DNA of 64,000 nt, from positions 1 through 64,000 of the forward strand of contig NZ_JAGGKH010000018.1 in the NCBI RefSeq assembly GCF_017873565.1. The letters are read 5' to 3'. How positions within the stretch are numbered: the first letter of the stretch is position 1; the number at the start of each line of letters is the position of its first letter. The notes beneath the pieces were generated by a model, which was not told where the DNA came from, searched no databases, and saw only the letters and a list, made by a program, of their open reading frames with translations. This DNA is from Lederbergia galactosidilytica. GTDB lineage: Bacteria > Bacillota > Bacilli > Bacillales > Bacillaceae_C. Made by a program: the position numbers and the translations under genes. This document shows, one piece after another, positions 55,168 through 64,000 of this stretch.

Positions 55168-55584
55168 TTTTTCCTGCAATATTCATTTTTTGTATTTCCT
55201 TCTAGAACAACAAAAACCTTGTCAACATAAGGTTTTTCTCATAAAGTTTAATACTTTTTGGAGGAATAACACTTTTTTGCAAAGGATATTTTGTAGAAAT
55301 AGCAAATTCCCCTTCATATTCTTAGAAAATAGCCCATACTAATTTAAAAAAATTACGATAAATCATAACATGATCTTCTATTTATCGAGCACAACTATTG
55401 ATATATGAAATGATAGCTTCTCTAAAAACATCGCTTTAACCAGATGAAAAGAAAATTTTAGGGAGTATTACGAAAAATTCCGGCTATGATAGGCGTTTTA
55501 GCTTTGTTCTACTAACTCACTATGAGTATCATCCTCATTGAAGGCACCTAGCTCCTTCGATTAAACTAATTGGTGAGGCAATGA

Positions 55585-55692
55585 ATTAAATTTCATAATA
55601 GAGATTTTGGCATCAAAGCCGACAACATTGCTTTCCGCTTCAGGAGAATGCTTTCCCCTCTAATCAACTGGGTTAGGAAAATACAATGGCTA
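55585..55692 (+). repeat. MITE-like intergenic repeat, copy B (degraded)
   Basis: TTTCATAATAGAGATTTTGGCATCAAA at the left and TAATCAACTGGGTTAGGAAAATACA at the right match copies A and C; the middle has a short remnant of the GC-rich insert of copy A (CTTTCCGCTTCAGG). The right terminus is missing. Apart from this, cre, leader peptide and a terminator, the 55023-55833 gap holds no gene. Confidence 0.6.
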
Positions 55693-55778
55693 CCAAGGAT
55701 ATTACAGTCAAGGATTCAAGAAAAAGAGATCTAGCTTCATCATCACCAAATAAGCGATTTATAAATAAAAAAGTAAGA

Positions 55779-55815
55779 CAGGTTCAAGTGCGACTGGATA
55801 CCACACTTGAACCTG
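55779..55815 (-). terminator. Terminator downstream of the DL-endopeptidase gene
   Basis: A perfect 12-bp stem (55779-55790 and 55804-55815) is followed on the minus strand by TCTTACTTTTTT. Confidence 0.85.
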
Positions 55816-55833
55816 CCTCTATCAATCTGTTAT

Positions 55834-57108
55834 TTATTCAACCACACGACGGACAACACCTTTAAAAGCGCCTTTCCAATAAGTATTGTTCATGGAGTCA
55901 ATTGATACACCATGTGATGAATTATCGTTAAGAAACGTACCATTACCTAAGTAAATACCTACATGGCCATTTGTTTTGTATGTGTCAAAGAAGACGAGGT
56001 CGCCTCGCTTCATTTCTGAGGCACTTACAGCTCTTCCATTATTCACAAGCTCGCTTGTTGACCATCCAAGATTCACTCCAGCTGAAGCATATGCCCAGTG
56101 AACAAACGCGGAGCAATCGAATAATCGATTTTTGATATCAGCACTTGTACGGCCTCCTCCCCATTTATAAGGAGAGTTCCCAACAATTGATGAGCCAACA
56201 GTGATCGCTGTTTCGATTGCGCCTACTCCCTGCTTAGAGACAGGAGTCGTTGGTGTAGCAGCCTTCTCTTCTTTCACAGATGCTGTCGTTGTTGTCGATG
56301 TTGTTGCAGTTGCTTTACTTTCATTACTCTTTTCTGATGATGATTCATTATTTTCAGTTGTTTCTTTAGCAATTTGCTTTTGTGCTTCTGCTTTCTGTTG
56401 CTTTTCTTTCTCCTTGTCTAACCAAATCGATTTTTGATTTTCCAAATCGACTAAATCTGCGTTCGCACTATTTTGTTGCTGTTTTGTTGTAGCCAACATA
56501 CTCTTTTGATCATTGATCTGATATGTAAGTTCTTCCTTTAATCCTTCAATTTCTTTAAGCTCTTTTTTAATTTTATCTAACTTTTCATTCAGCTTTGCTT
56601 CAGAATCTTCTAATGTTTTGATATCTTCCTTCTGCTGTTCCAAAATACTTTTATCAGCGTCGACGATCTTTGCCAAAGTAACTGTTCGATCAACAAAATC
56701 ACCAAAACTTTCAGCGCCTAACAAAACATCTATATATGTTGTTACACCATTACCACTTTGCTGTATGGAGCGAGCACGTTTTTCAAGCATTTTATAGCGT
56801 GCTTCAATTTTCTTCTTCACTTCGGCAATTTTTTCCTCTAATGCTTTTGCCTCGTCTTTTGTCTTCGCAACATCTTTCTCACTAGCTTTAATTTTAGCAT
56901 TTGTTTCTTCTACTTTAGCATCCAACTTCCCAACAAGGGCCTTCATTTCCTCTTCCTGTTGTTGTAAAGCAGAGATTTCGTCCCTTTTCTTCTCAATCTT
57001 TTGATCTAATTCTTCATTCGCAAATACAGCAGAACTAGAAAAGGTGGAAAACAACACACTGGCCCCAATGATAGACGATAAACTGATAGATAATAGTTTC
57101 TTTTTCAT
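55834..57108 (-). CDS. Peptidoglycan DL-endopeptidase, CwlO-like NlpC/P60
   Basis: The 424-residue secreted protein has a signal peptide (cleavage after AVFA30), a long coiled-coil domain (31-245), a Ser/Thr-rich linker (250-290), and an NlpC/P60 domain (300-424). Catalytic C332 (DCSAF) and H382 (GHVGIY) are present; the third position is N394 rather than the more common His. CwlO-type enzymes cut the D-Glu-DAP bond during cell elongation and are activated by FtsEX through the coiled coil. ATG follows AGGGAG. Confidence 0.88.
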   Translation of the reverse strand: MKKKLLSISLSSIIGASVLFSTFSSSAVFANEELDQKIEKKRDEISALQQQEEEMKALVGKLDAKVEETNAKIKASEKDVAKTKDEAKALEEKIAEVKKKIEARYKMLEKRARSIQQSGNGVTTYIDVLLGAESFGDFVDRTVTLAKIVDADKSILEQQKEDIKTLEDSEAKLNEKLDKIKKELKEIEGLKEELTYQINDQKSMLATTKQQQNSANADLVDLENQKSIWLDKEKEKQQKAEAQKQIAKETTENNESSSEKSNESKATATTSTTTTASVKEEKAATPTTPVSKQGVGAIETAITVGSSIVGNSPYKWGGGRTSADIKNRLFDCSAFVHWAYASAGVNLGWSTSELVNNGRAVSASEMKRGDLVFFDTYKTNGHVGIYLGNGTFLNDNSSHGVSIDSMNNTYWKGAFKGVVRRVVE

Positions 57109-57370
57109 TTTTCTCTCCCTATACTCCCTAAAATTTTTCTTTTTAATAGAATAATAGATTGCTCTCTCTATTTTTCAGATTATGTAAGGTATGTATTCTC
57201 TTTTCTTAAGAAAATACCGACTCAATAGATGTATTTTTCTAGTATAAAAGTGATGGTACATAATATTTGGTCTCATTATACCATCATCATTCGACAAATA
57301 GGCATTTTTTCCATTACAGTTATATTTCAAATCTATTACAATTTTGTCGAATCGGTTTAATCACTCATTC

Positions 57371-57507
57371 GAATCAATTTCATAATAGAGATTTTAGCAT
57401 TCAAATCCAATCAACTAAGTTAAGGAAATACATTGACTAACAATTCCATCTCCTTTAACAATAACGTTCGTGTATTGATCATTAATAAGCAATGATGAAA
57501 TGGACTC
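57371..57507 (+). repeat. MITE-like intergenic repeat, copy C (simple form)
   Basis: The 137-bp unit has imperfect 18-bp terminal inverted repeats (57371-57388 and 57490-57507) around ATTTCATnAT. A direct repeat CTCATTC lies at 57364-57370 and 57505-57511, overlapping the right terminus. It lacks the 126-bp insert of copy A. It lies between the zorB-like and cwlO-like genes. Confidence 0.7.
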
Positions 57508-57522
57508 ATTCTAGTAAATAAA

Positions 57523-57654
57523 AAAGAGGCCGGGGGGAAAATGTTTTCACAAAAAAAACGAACATTATGGTGCAATTACCCGCTCTGGAAATTATTCCTC
57601 TAAGGTAATATGTTCGTCTTTGAAGCGTAACATTTTAGTTGTCCCAGCCTCTTT
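57523..57654 (-). terminator. Large two-tier stem structure after the zorB-like gene
   Basis: Outer arms AAAGAGGCCGGG (57523-57534) and CCCAGCCTCTTT (57643-57654) pair with one wobble. Inside, ACGAACATTA (near 57559) and TAATATGTTCGT (near 57606) form a second stem. On the minus strand the structure ends with TTTTTT, so it can terminate the zorAB-like transcript. Similar AGAGGCTGGG elements are common in Firmicutes. Confidence 0.6.
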
Positions 57655-57657
57655 CTA

Positions 57658-58350
57658 CTAGTTCCCAAGAAGCTCTCGCGTTTTATTTAATATTTCCTCA
57701 TCTTTTAACCGAAACTTAAATTCTACTCGCCGTGACTCATCTGCACTATATTCACCTTGTTTGTTCGTGCGAAAATCAGTATATGATTTACTGTTCACGG
57801 TTAATTTATTTTCCAACTGACTCTGAATTTCTTTATGGGGGAAATCCTCACTTAAAATATAATCTGCTACACTATATGCTCTGTCTTGTGCTAATCTCAA
57901 ATTATATAAATAGGTACCATCACGATCTGTATGCCCTTCAATAATGATCTCAGCAACATAATCTTCATAACCATTCTTAAGAAGCACGTCTAAATATTTA
58001 GGAACAAATTCATCCAAGAACTCTAATGATGCTGGTTTTAATTCAGACTGATCATAGGAAAAAAGAATTTCTGTATTAAAAATCAATGCTCCCGTTTTTT
58101 CATCAACCTCTATTCCTGCCGAGGAATCACCAAATTCTGTTTTCAACTCATGAACGATTTGCGAACGAACACCCATTATCTGATCAATTGTCTGTTTCAT
58201 TTCTTTAATTTGTAGTGACTTTATCACCATCATAATGATAAAAATTAACATGAAACACAATAATATGGTCGTTAATAAGTCTGTAAAAGAAGGCCAGAAA
58301 TGAGACTCCTCTTGCTCATTTTTAAAGAGACGCATGTATTTAGTAGTCAT
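57658..58350 (-). CDS. ZorB-like MotB/OmpA-domain stator protein
   Basis: The 230-residue protein has a short cytoplasmic N terminus, one membrane helix (about 20-45) with the proton-channel Asp in FTD24LLT, and a C-terminal OmpA-like peptidoglycan-binding domain (105-220) containing IIIEGHTDRDG and LAQDRAYSV. This is the architecture of ZorB of Zorya systems. It overlaps zorA-like by 11 bp, so the two are translationally coupled. With the MotA-like partner it should form a proton-driven motor spanning membrane and wall. Confidence 0.82.
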   Translation of the reverse strand: MTTKYMRLFKNEQEESHFWPSFTDLLTTILLCFMLIFIIMMVIKSLQIKEMKQTIDQIMGVRSQIVHELKTEFGDSSAGIEVDEKTGALIFNTEILFSYDQSELKPASLEFLDEFVPKYLDVLLKNGYEDYVAEIIIEGHTDRDGTYLYNLRLAQDRAYSVADYILSEDFPHKEIQSQLENKLTVNSKSYTDFRTNKQGEYSADESRRVEFKFRLKDEEILNKTRELLGN

Positions 58351-60178
58351 TACGGCTCAATCCCATCCCACTATTTACATGAATGGCTTCCTGACCAAAA
58401 CGACTGATAGAACTCATCTGTCGATTGAATGCTTGGAATTCCTGTCCCAGCTCCTGTAATAATTGTTGAATCGAACGAAAACTATTATGTTGGATTTCTT
58501 CCGATCCCCTCCGTATTTCTGTAAATTCTTTTCTCATCCCAGTTGTCGTCAACTCAAGCGAATCACCTATGTTTCGAGCAACTTGATCTAATTTTCCTCC
58601 AAGCGTTCCCTCCAAATTAGCTACATAGTTTGTGATCGTTTCTTTTAGGAGATCAACTCCCGCATCCAATTGTCGTTCTCGTTGCTGAAATGATTGGTTC
58701 ATTTTTGCTAAAACGGCATTCATCTCCGTGATCACTTGATTATTTTTCATTCCCATTTGCTCATATGTCCGCGAAGCTTCCACTACATTCTGTTCGAAGG
58801 CAGTTGATTGTGTGGAATGATCTCTTAAATGCTCACTGAATGTTCGATTAAATTCCTCAAGCTCACGAAAACGGTCAGACAGCAAATGTTTATATTCATT
58901 TTGCGTTTGATTAATGACCTCTAAGGCGTTTGGCAAGTGGATAATTGAATGTCCAAGTTGGTCAAATCCCTGTGATAACTTGCCTAAATGTGTCGTAATC
59001 CCAGTTAATTTATCCGTTACATTTGTTCCAAAAACTTGCTTGAATTCCTGGTTATGTGCTCCCATCCTTTTCACTAATTCATCGCTTTTTTGCATCATTC
59101 TATCGATTGTATTTCGGATTGTTGTTTGTTCTTCTAATAGTGCACCGGTGAAATCTTTAAGCTCAGCAACGGAATCTCCATATTGGGCAAGTGTGCTGAT
59201 TTGTATATTTGAAGCTTCTTGCATTTTTTCATATGTTTGTTCAAAGGCTACAACCATCCGTTCATTTCTTCTATCCGCTTTTTTGAAGTAGGCAAATAGG
59301 GCTGTAAAATTCTTATTAAGCTCTGTTGTCCCCTCTCGAAAGCCTTTCGTAATGATCTTCATTTGCTGAAACAGCTCTTGGAAGTCCTGTAGATTGCTTG
59401 AAAGGCCATCATTAAAAGCTGCTAAATCCTTTGCAGATTGCTGTAACCCTGTTGTATATTCCTGAAAACCGGTAAATGCCTTTTCCATATTTCGCAAGGA
59501 TTGTTGATTCGTTTGTTGCAGACTCATAATCGATTGATTTATCGTTTCTGATACTTGAATAAGACGTCCCATTCCATTTTGTTCATGACCTTCCAATTGG
59601 CTCTCAACCATTAACATAATATCTGTTAACATGTATTCTGTATTCAATAGTTTTACTAGTAATGTCATCAATAGCGAGAAACTCATCCCAACAATACTTG
59701 TGTAAAAAGCTACGTCAATTCCTGATAAGACACCAGTTACATTTTCAACAAGTTGATCTTCAGCTGTTTGAATACTTCCTAAAGAGATCGTTAACCCAAT
59801 AAAAGTCCCAAGCACACCTAGCAAGATAAAAACTGATACTGTCATTTGCACGATTTTAATTAAACCGACAACAGGAATATTCCATAAACGCCAGCTTGAA
59901 AAACGTTCCTGAACAAACGTTTCTACGCTGATTGGCTCAACTTTTTGTCTATTTTCGAACTGTTCCTTAAAAGTCCGGAGCGGTTCCATACCCAATTGAT
60001 TTGTTTCTTTTATATGATTCCGTAGTTTTCGTAGCTTCCCGTATAAGGATAAGTGAATGATTAAAGTGAAAATAAATATAATAAATAAAGCTAAAAATAT
60101 AAGTTCGATAATGGGGTTGGCTAACATAGACTCCGCTTTTTCTGCGGTCGTAAACAATTCCAAAATGGCTTGAATCAT
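58340..60178 (-). CDS. ZorA-like MotA/TolQ/ExbB protein with long coiled-coil tail
   Basis: The 612-residue protein has membrane helices at about 21-47, 108-134 and 155-178, including GVLGTFIGLTISLG and YTSIVGMSFSLL, the pore-lining MotA/ExbB-type signature. A hydrophilic, Gln/Glu-rich tail of about 410 residues (200-612), predicted coiled coil, follows. Flagellar MotA and TolQ lack such a tail; ZorA of the Zorya phage-defence system has it. ATG preceded by AGGGTGTGG. No zorC, zorD or zorE is encoded nearby: upstream is a purine permease and downstream a wall hydrolase. Defence function is therefore only a hypothesis. Confidence 0.8.
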   Translation of the reverse strand: MIQAILELFTTAEKAESMLANPIIELIFLALFIIFIFTLIIHLSLYGKLRKLRNHIKETNQLGMEPLRTFKEQFENRQKVEPISVETFVQERFSSWRLWNIPVVGLIKIVQMTVSVFILLGVLGTFIGLTISLGSIQTAEDQLVENVTGVLSGIDVAFYTSIVGMSFSLLMTLLVKLLNTEYMLTDIMLMVESQLEGHEQNGMGRLIQVSETINQSIMSLQQTNQQSLRNMEKAFTGFQEYTTGLQQSAKDLAAFNDGLSSNLQDFQELFQQMKIITKGFREGTTELNKNFTALFAYFKKADRRNERMVVAFEQTYEKMQEASNIQISTLAQYGDSVAELKDFTGALLEEQTTIRNTIDRMMQKSDELVKRMGAHNQEFKQVFGTNVTDKLTGITTHLGKLSQGFDQLGHSIIHLPNALEVINQTQNEYKHLLSDRFRELEEFNRTFSEHLRDHSTQSTAFEQNVVEASRTYEQMGMKNNQVITEMNAVLAKMNQSFQQRERQLDAGVDLLKETITNYVANLEGTLGGKLDQVARNIGDSLELTTTGMRKEFTEIRRGSEEIQHNSFRSIQQLLQELGQEFQAFNRQMSSISRFGQEAIHVNSGMGLSRNDY

Positions 60179-60411
60179 TTCTTTTCCACACCCTTTCTAA
60201 GCAATTTGGAAGGGAAAATACCGACTATACCGTCAGCCATTTCACCCTTGTCCTTTATTGCTATTCAAGATTTTCCTGATTCATGTGTAAAAAATTGCGA
60301 AGAAAGGGCTTTGGCTTAAAGAAAAGGGATTCACTTTATCATCCCATACAAAAAGGAACAGAGTGCTTGGCATTCTGTTCCCTCCATAAATTATTCAAAA
60401 TAGATTTTTAG

Positions 60412-61707
60412 CTAGACAATATACACAAAATAACCGATAAATATCACACATAAGACATACATGATCGGATGAACTTCTTTCGCTTTGTTCATAGCAATCA
60501 TACTAATTGGGTATAAAATTAAACCTAAGGCAATCCCTGTTGCGACACTAAATGTTAAAGGCATCATAATAATTGTAATAAAACTTGGGATAAAAACAGC
60601 AATATTCGTCCAATCGATCTTACTGATTTCCGTTGCCATCATCGCTCCGACAATAATTAGTGCCGGTGATGTAATTTCAGGCGTTACAATTGCTAAAAGT
60701 GGAGAGAAAAATAACGAAACGACAAAACATGCTGAAATCACCATGGAGGTAAAGCCTGTCCGCCCTCCTACTGCAATTCCTGCTGTAGATTCAACCAAAG
60801 AAGCTGTTGTAGATGTACCAAGTACAGAGCCAACAACCGTTGACATTGAATCTGCTAACAGAGCTTTCCCGGCATTCGGGATTTCATTATTTTTCATCAA
60901 GTCGGCTTGACTTGCAATCGCAATTAATGCACCTGCCGTATCAAAAAAAGCAACAAACAAAAAGGTGAAAATGACAGCGAGTATTTTCGGTGTAAAAATT
61001 TGATCTAGATGACTAAATAGTACACCAAATGTTGGCTCTAAGCTTGGTATATTACCAATGATCGCTTGTGGTGGTTGAATAACCCCAAAAAACATGCCAA
61101 TAATCGTAGATAGCACCATTCCATAGAAAATCCCACCTCGTACTCCACGGTTCAAAAGGATGATAGTGATAATAAATCCTGCTATCGCCAATAGTGTCGG
61201 AGCAGCTTTTAAGTTACCAATCGTCACGAAGGTATCTGGATTAGCCTCAATAATGCTCGCATTTCTAAATCCCATAAAGGCAACAAAAAAGCCAATCCCT
61301 CCAGCGATCGCAAATTTTAAGTCTTGTGGGATGACATTAATTATTTTTTCGCGGATTTTCAGCAAACTTAAAATCATAAACAATACGCCTGCTATAAAAA
61401 CACCTGCCAAGGCTGTTTCCCATGGAATCCCCATACCAATACAGACGGTATATGTAAAAAAACTATTAATTCCCATGCTAGGAGCAATACCAATTGGATA
61501 ATTAGCCATCAAACCAATTAACAATGTGCCAATAATGGCGGAAAGAGCTGTTGCTGTGAATAGAGCACCTTTATCCATGCCTGTTTCACTTAAAATAACC
61601 GGGTTCACGACTAAAATATAGGCCATAGACAAAAATGACGTAATTCCCGCCACACTCTCCTGTCTGTAAGATGTGCCACGGGTTGAAAATTGAAAGAAGT
61701 TTTTCAT
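60412..61707 (-). CDS. pbuG: Guanine/hypoxanthine permease, NCS2 AzgA/PbuG type
   Basis: The 431-residue membrane protein has about 12 to 14 helices and the AzgA-subfamily patterns FLSMAYILVVNP, GMDKGALFTATALSA, IAPSMGINSFFTYTV and TSTTASLVESTAGI. It imports hypoxanthine and guanine with H+. ATG follows GGAGG. A purine riboswitch and intrinsic terminator precede it, directly supporting the substrate class. Confidence 0.9.
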   Translation of the reverse strand: MKNFFQFSTRGTSYRQESVAGITSFLSMAYILVVNPVILSETGMDKGALFTATALSAIIGTLLIGLMANYPIGIAPSMGINSFFTYTVCIGMGIPWETALAGVFIAGVLFMILSLLKIREKIINVIPQDLKFAIAGGIGFFVAFMGFRNASIIEANPDTFVTIGNLKAAPTLLAIAGFIITIILLNRGVRGGIFYGMVLSTIIGMFFGVIQPPQAIIGNIPSLEPTFGVLFSHLDQIFTPKILAVIFTFLFVAFFDTAGALIAIASQADLMKNNEIPNAGKALLADSMSTVVGSVLGTSTTASLVESTAGIAVGGRTGFTSMVISACFVVSLFFSPLLAIVTPEITSPALIIVGAMMATEISKIDWTNIAVFIPSFITIIMMPLTFSVATGIALGLILYPISMIAMNKAKEVHPIMYVLCVIFIGYFVYIV

Positions 61708-61736
61708 GATGAGTCCTCCGAAAGTGTATAAAAAAT

Positions 61737-61757
61737 CTCCGGTAACAGTTGCCGGAG
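61737..61757 (-). terminator. Riboswitch-controlled terminator of pbuG
   Basis: CTCCGG and CCGGAG (61737-61742 and 61752-61757) form the stem, followed on the minus strand by ATTTTTT. CCTTTGTATAG just before it can pair with CTACAAGG of the aptamer P1 3' strand as antiterminator. Confidence 0.85.
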
Positions 61758-61808
61758 GGTCTATACAAAGGACAATAATTAACTTCCCTAATCTCTTTCC
61801 TTATTGCC

Positions 61809-61877
61809 CCTTGTAGATAGGCCATTTACGGCAGCCTGGTAGAGACGTTCAAGCCTTATTCCTGAACTTATACAAGG
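61809..61877 (-). promoter_or_regulatory. Purine riboswitch aptamer, guanine class
   Basis: On the minus strand P1 is CCTTGTA/TACAAGG. J1/2 and P2 read TATAAGTTCAGGAATAAGGCTTGAAC in sequence order, split here only for description; the conserved GTCTCTACC and CCGTAAA follow, then ATCTA. The residue before the final TA is C, as at position 74 of guanine-specific aptamers (U in adenine ones). It is an OFF switch through the terminator at 61737-61757. Confidence 0.88.
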
Positions 61878-62091
61878 TAGTATGAATAGAATAAGGGAAT
61901 GTTATCAAACACAGGGGTTTGAGTCAATAACAATGATTATTTTCGCCCAATTAAATCTATTCGTTTATTTTGCCCCAAGAAGGCAAAAACATACTGGATT
62001 ATTTAGTTCTCTTACAGAATAATTTCTCTTTCACTTTTGGCTCTTTTCCAGATCTTACTAAAAACATGTTAAATACAGACGATCTAAATCG
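61878..62091. other. Spacer between riboswitch and tetR pseudogene
   Basis: The gap carries the promoter region of the pbuG transcript (AATAATGATTATTTTC region around 61930). No gene or hairpin was recognised. Confidence 0.35.
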
Positions 62092-62675
62092 CTAATTCTT
62101 AACTCGGAATACCTCTGTGGTTGTGAGCATTAATTTAATAATTTGTTCAGACATATAGTAAGGGGAAGGAGTGAAACCATCCTCAATCCAACGAATAACT
62201 AATCCAGCAATCCCATGAGATCGATAAATGTATAGCCATTTCGGATCAAGATTTGTCCCTTCCTCTAACTCATATTGATATTCTTCAATAAATAATTCCT
62301 CGATCGCCTTTGCCATTTGATAGCGAAAATCCACCTGAATATGATCACTTAATAATACTTTAAATAAATCGGCATTTTTTTCAAAGTAATGAAAAAAGTA
62401 AGCTCTTTTGCTTCTAGTTCCTTCATATTTACTCTTTTTAATGTTTTATAAGGATGTCGTATTTCCTCAATCATTTCTTGCAGGGTTTCCTGAATAATTT
62501 CCCTAAGGATATTTTCCTTCGTTTCAAAATTCGAATAAAAAGTTCCTCGATTATACCCAGCTTCCCTTACAATCTCTGTGATCGTATTCTGCTCAAAAGA
62601 TCTTCGTGTTAATAACTTAATAAATATTTTCTTTAAATCACTTTTTGAACGTTGTATTCGTTTATCGATCATCAT
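62092..62675 (-). pseudogene. TetR family regulator with one frameshift
   Basis: The first 100 or so codons encode a TetR helix-turn-helix domain (SFEQNTITEIVREAGYNRGTFYSNF), then the frame breaks into a stop at 62349. The missing continuation AYFFHYFEKNADLFKVLLSDH lies in another frame and joins the C-terminal part (FRYQMAKAIEELFIEEYQ, 62334-62092). A one-base loss in a run of A near 62412 (GCAAAAGAG) explains it. Intact length would be about 195 residues. It is divergent from the SDR gene, its likely target. Confidence 0.82.
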
Positions 62676-62820
62676 TTACTATAATCTACTCCCCAGGAAT
62701 ATTTTACCATACAAATATATGTTTTTTGTCTATTACTATGCACTTTAAACTTATTGATGATTGAAAAGGCATAACAACTCAGCCTATAGTAAAAGTATAA
62801 AGAGTGAAGGAGGAGTTTTT

Positions 62821-63591
62821 ATGACATTTCCAGTATTAGAAGGAAAAGTAGCCATTGTTACAGGCGCTGCCATGGGGATGGGTGAGGCTACAGCCAAGCT
62901 TTTTACAGAGGCAAAGGCAAAAGTCGTTATTGCAGATTTTAACGAAGAAAAAGGCAATGAAGTAACAGAAGCAATTAGAGCTAATGGAGGCGAAGCAGCT
63001 TTCATTAAAACAGATATTTCCAAATCTGATCAAGTACAAGCCATGGTACAATTTGCCGTAGATACTTTTGGCAAATTAGATGTTGCTGTGAATAACGCTG
63101 CTTTAACTCCGGATGACAAACCAGTAGCTGAGTTTGATGAAGATTACTGGGATCGACTTATTTCAGTAGATCTGACAGGAACAGCTCTTTGTATGAAATA
63201 TGAATTACAACAACTTTTAAAACAAGATCACGGCGGTTCAATTATTAATATATCCTCTGTAAGCGGATTTCGTCCTCAACCTAATAACATTGCTTATGTT
63301 GCAGCAAAACATGGTGTTATAGGGATGACAAAGGTAGCCGCATTGGAATATGGTCCAAAAAATTTTCGCATTAACTCTGTAGCCCCTGGTGCCATTGACA
63401 CACCAATGCTAAGAGGGGCACTAGAACAATTTGGTTTTACAGAGGAAGAGTATGCACCACAATTAAGTCTGTTAAATCGTTTTGGACAACCTAAAGAAAT
63501 CGCCCAAGCAAGTCTTTGGCTAGCATCTGATGCATCATCTTACATTACTGGCACAACAATCCATGCTGATGCTGGTTATACTTCACGATAA
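62821..63591 (+). CDS. Short-chain dehydrogenase/reductase
   Basis: The 256-residue classical SDR has cofactor loop TGAAMGMG (14-21), NNAAL (91-95), catalytic Ser in NISSVSG (about 145) and Y159-x3-K163, and ends in a DAGYTSR C terminus. Asp39 at the end of beta-2 suggests NAD(H) preference. Substrate unknown. ATG at 62821 follows GGAGGAG; an upstream frame of 20 codons lacks a ribosome-binding site. Probably controlled by the divergent TetR gene, now broken. Confidence 0.88.
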   Translation: MTFPVLEGKVAIVTGAAMGMGEATAKLFTEAKAKVVIADFNEEKGNEVTEAIRANGGEAAFIKTDISKSDQVQAMVQFAVDTFGKLDVAVNNAALTPDDKPVAEFDEDYWDRLISVDLTGTALCMKYELQQLLKQDHGGSIINISSVSGFRPQPNNIAYVAAKHGVIGMTKVAALEYGPKNFRINSVAPGAIDTPMLRGALEQFGFTEEEYAPQLSLLNRFGQPKEIAQASLWLASDASSYITGTTIHADAGYTSR

Positions 63592-63690
63592 TCGACTGCC
63601 AAGTTCTTTTATAATGGTAAGAATAGAGAAAAATGGCTCCAAAGATCGGTGTCCCATTTAGCCTAGACTATTTTCGGGCCTTTCTGACTA

Positions 63691-64000
63691 TCATCCCGCA
63701 ATCTCAGCTGAACTGAGTTCCCCATTGATATTTCCGGATACTATGATCGAATGTCCCCAAAACATATCCCCATCAGAAAAAAACATTTCAAATTCTCCAT
63801 CTGAATAAACGGAAATACTATCAAGCTTTAGCAAACGAATGAACATTTCTTTTGTGATTTCGTCTATATCAGCCTCATTATCATCCTCTAGCCAATCATT
63901 TGCTAATTCGACTAATTCTTCCGCAGCGAACAATTTTATTTTCCCACTCCATTCTTCTTGATGATGAAATAATTCATGAGCGGTCGATAAAGCTGCAGCC
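63691..64000 (-). CDS. DUF2262 family protein, partial at the right edge
   Basis: The frame continues without stop from 63691 to the window end and encodes AALSTAHELF, LVELANDWLED, then EMFIRLLKLDSISVY and GDMFWGHSIIVSGNI near the C terminus, typical of DUF2262 proteins. The N terminus is outside the window; the TTG at 63933 is only an internal codon. Function unknown. Confidence 0.75.
   Translation of the reverse strand, partial: AAALSTAHELFHHQEEWSGKIKLFAAEELVELANDWLEDDNEADIDEITKEMFIRLLKLDSISVYSDGEFEMFFSDGDMFWGHSIIVSGNINGELSSAEIAG

Noticed and set aside
61586-61825. 79-codon minus-strand frame upstream of pbuG
   Set aside because: It covers the riboswitch expression platform and overlaps pbuG; the conserved sequence is RNA structure, not protein.

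Overview
The window reads as chromosome of a low-GC, endospore-forming Bacillaceae species. The evidence is three recognisable groups: small acid-soluble spore protein genes (sspE, sspK), the Bacillus-specific yfh/yga gene series, and PerR/FabL/CydABCD of Bacillus type. From 1 to about 17 kb the gene order follows the B. subtilis ygxA-to-yfhD region: ygxA, ygzB, perR, bcp(ygaF), gsaB, ygaE, ygaD, ygaC, sspE, fabL, mutY, yfhP, sspK, yfhH, recX, yfhE, yfhD. A few genes are inserted into it, such as a cobalamin adenosyltransferase and a small K+ channel. The left edge (1-312) is the promoter and leader of an rRNA operon that reads off the window to the left.

From 17 to 30 kb the content is more accessory: a cytoplasmic-type sulfatase, a Nudix hydrolase, a DoxX gene broken by an in-frame UGA, a DUF488 protein, and the cydABCD cytochrome bd operon with two Rex-like operators. 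A lipoprotein, a very small phospholipase A2-like protein, and a decayed membrane XRE regulator follow. From 30.7 to 38.6 kb an M20 amidohydrolase precedes a complete oligopeptide ABC transporter (oppA-B-C-D-F order). From 38.9 to 42.6 kb lie a frameshifted MATE efflux gene, its divergent MerR regulator (with a 19-bp-spacer target promoter), and an MFS transporter.

From 43 to 55 kb there is one co-directional carbohydrate locus. It holds an LplA/LplB/LplC-type sugar-oligomer importer without its own ATPase, a YesS-like membrane AraC regulator, a GH106-like rhamnosidase, a YesL-like DUF624 protein, a rhamnogalacturonan acetylesterase-like SGNH hydrolase, and a short rhamnogalacturonan-lyase-like beta-propeller. 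None of the three enzymes shows a signal peptide. The simplest model is import of pectin (rhamnogalacturonan I) fragments followed by cytoplasmic breakdown, and a cre-like site lies upstream.

From 55.8 to 64 kb come a CwlO-like DL-endopeptidase, a two-gene operon resembling the motor core of Zorya (ZorA with a long coiled-coil tail, and ZorB with an OmpA domain) without Zorya effectors, and a purine permease under a guanine-class riboswitch. The segment ends with a frameshifted TetR gene divergent from an SDR gene, and a partial DUF2262 gene at the right edge.

Four genes carry lesions (doxX, MATE, XRE, tetR). Two intergenic repeat families recur, one MITE-like in three copies and one in two copies. 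The orphan ZorAB-like pair and the compact intracellular rhamnogalacturonan pathway are the best candidates for undescribed biology.
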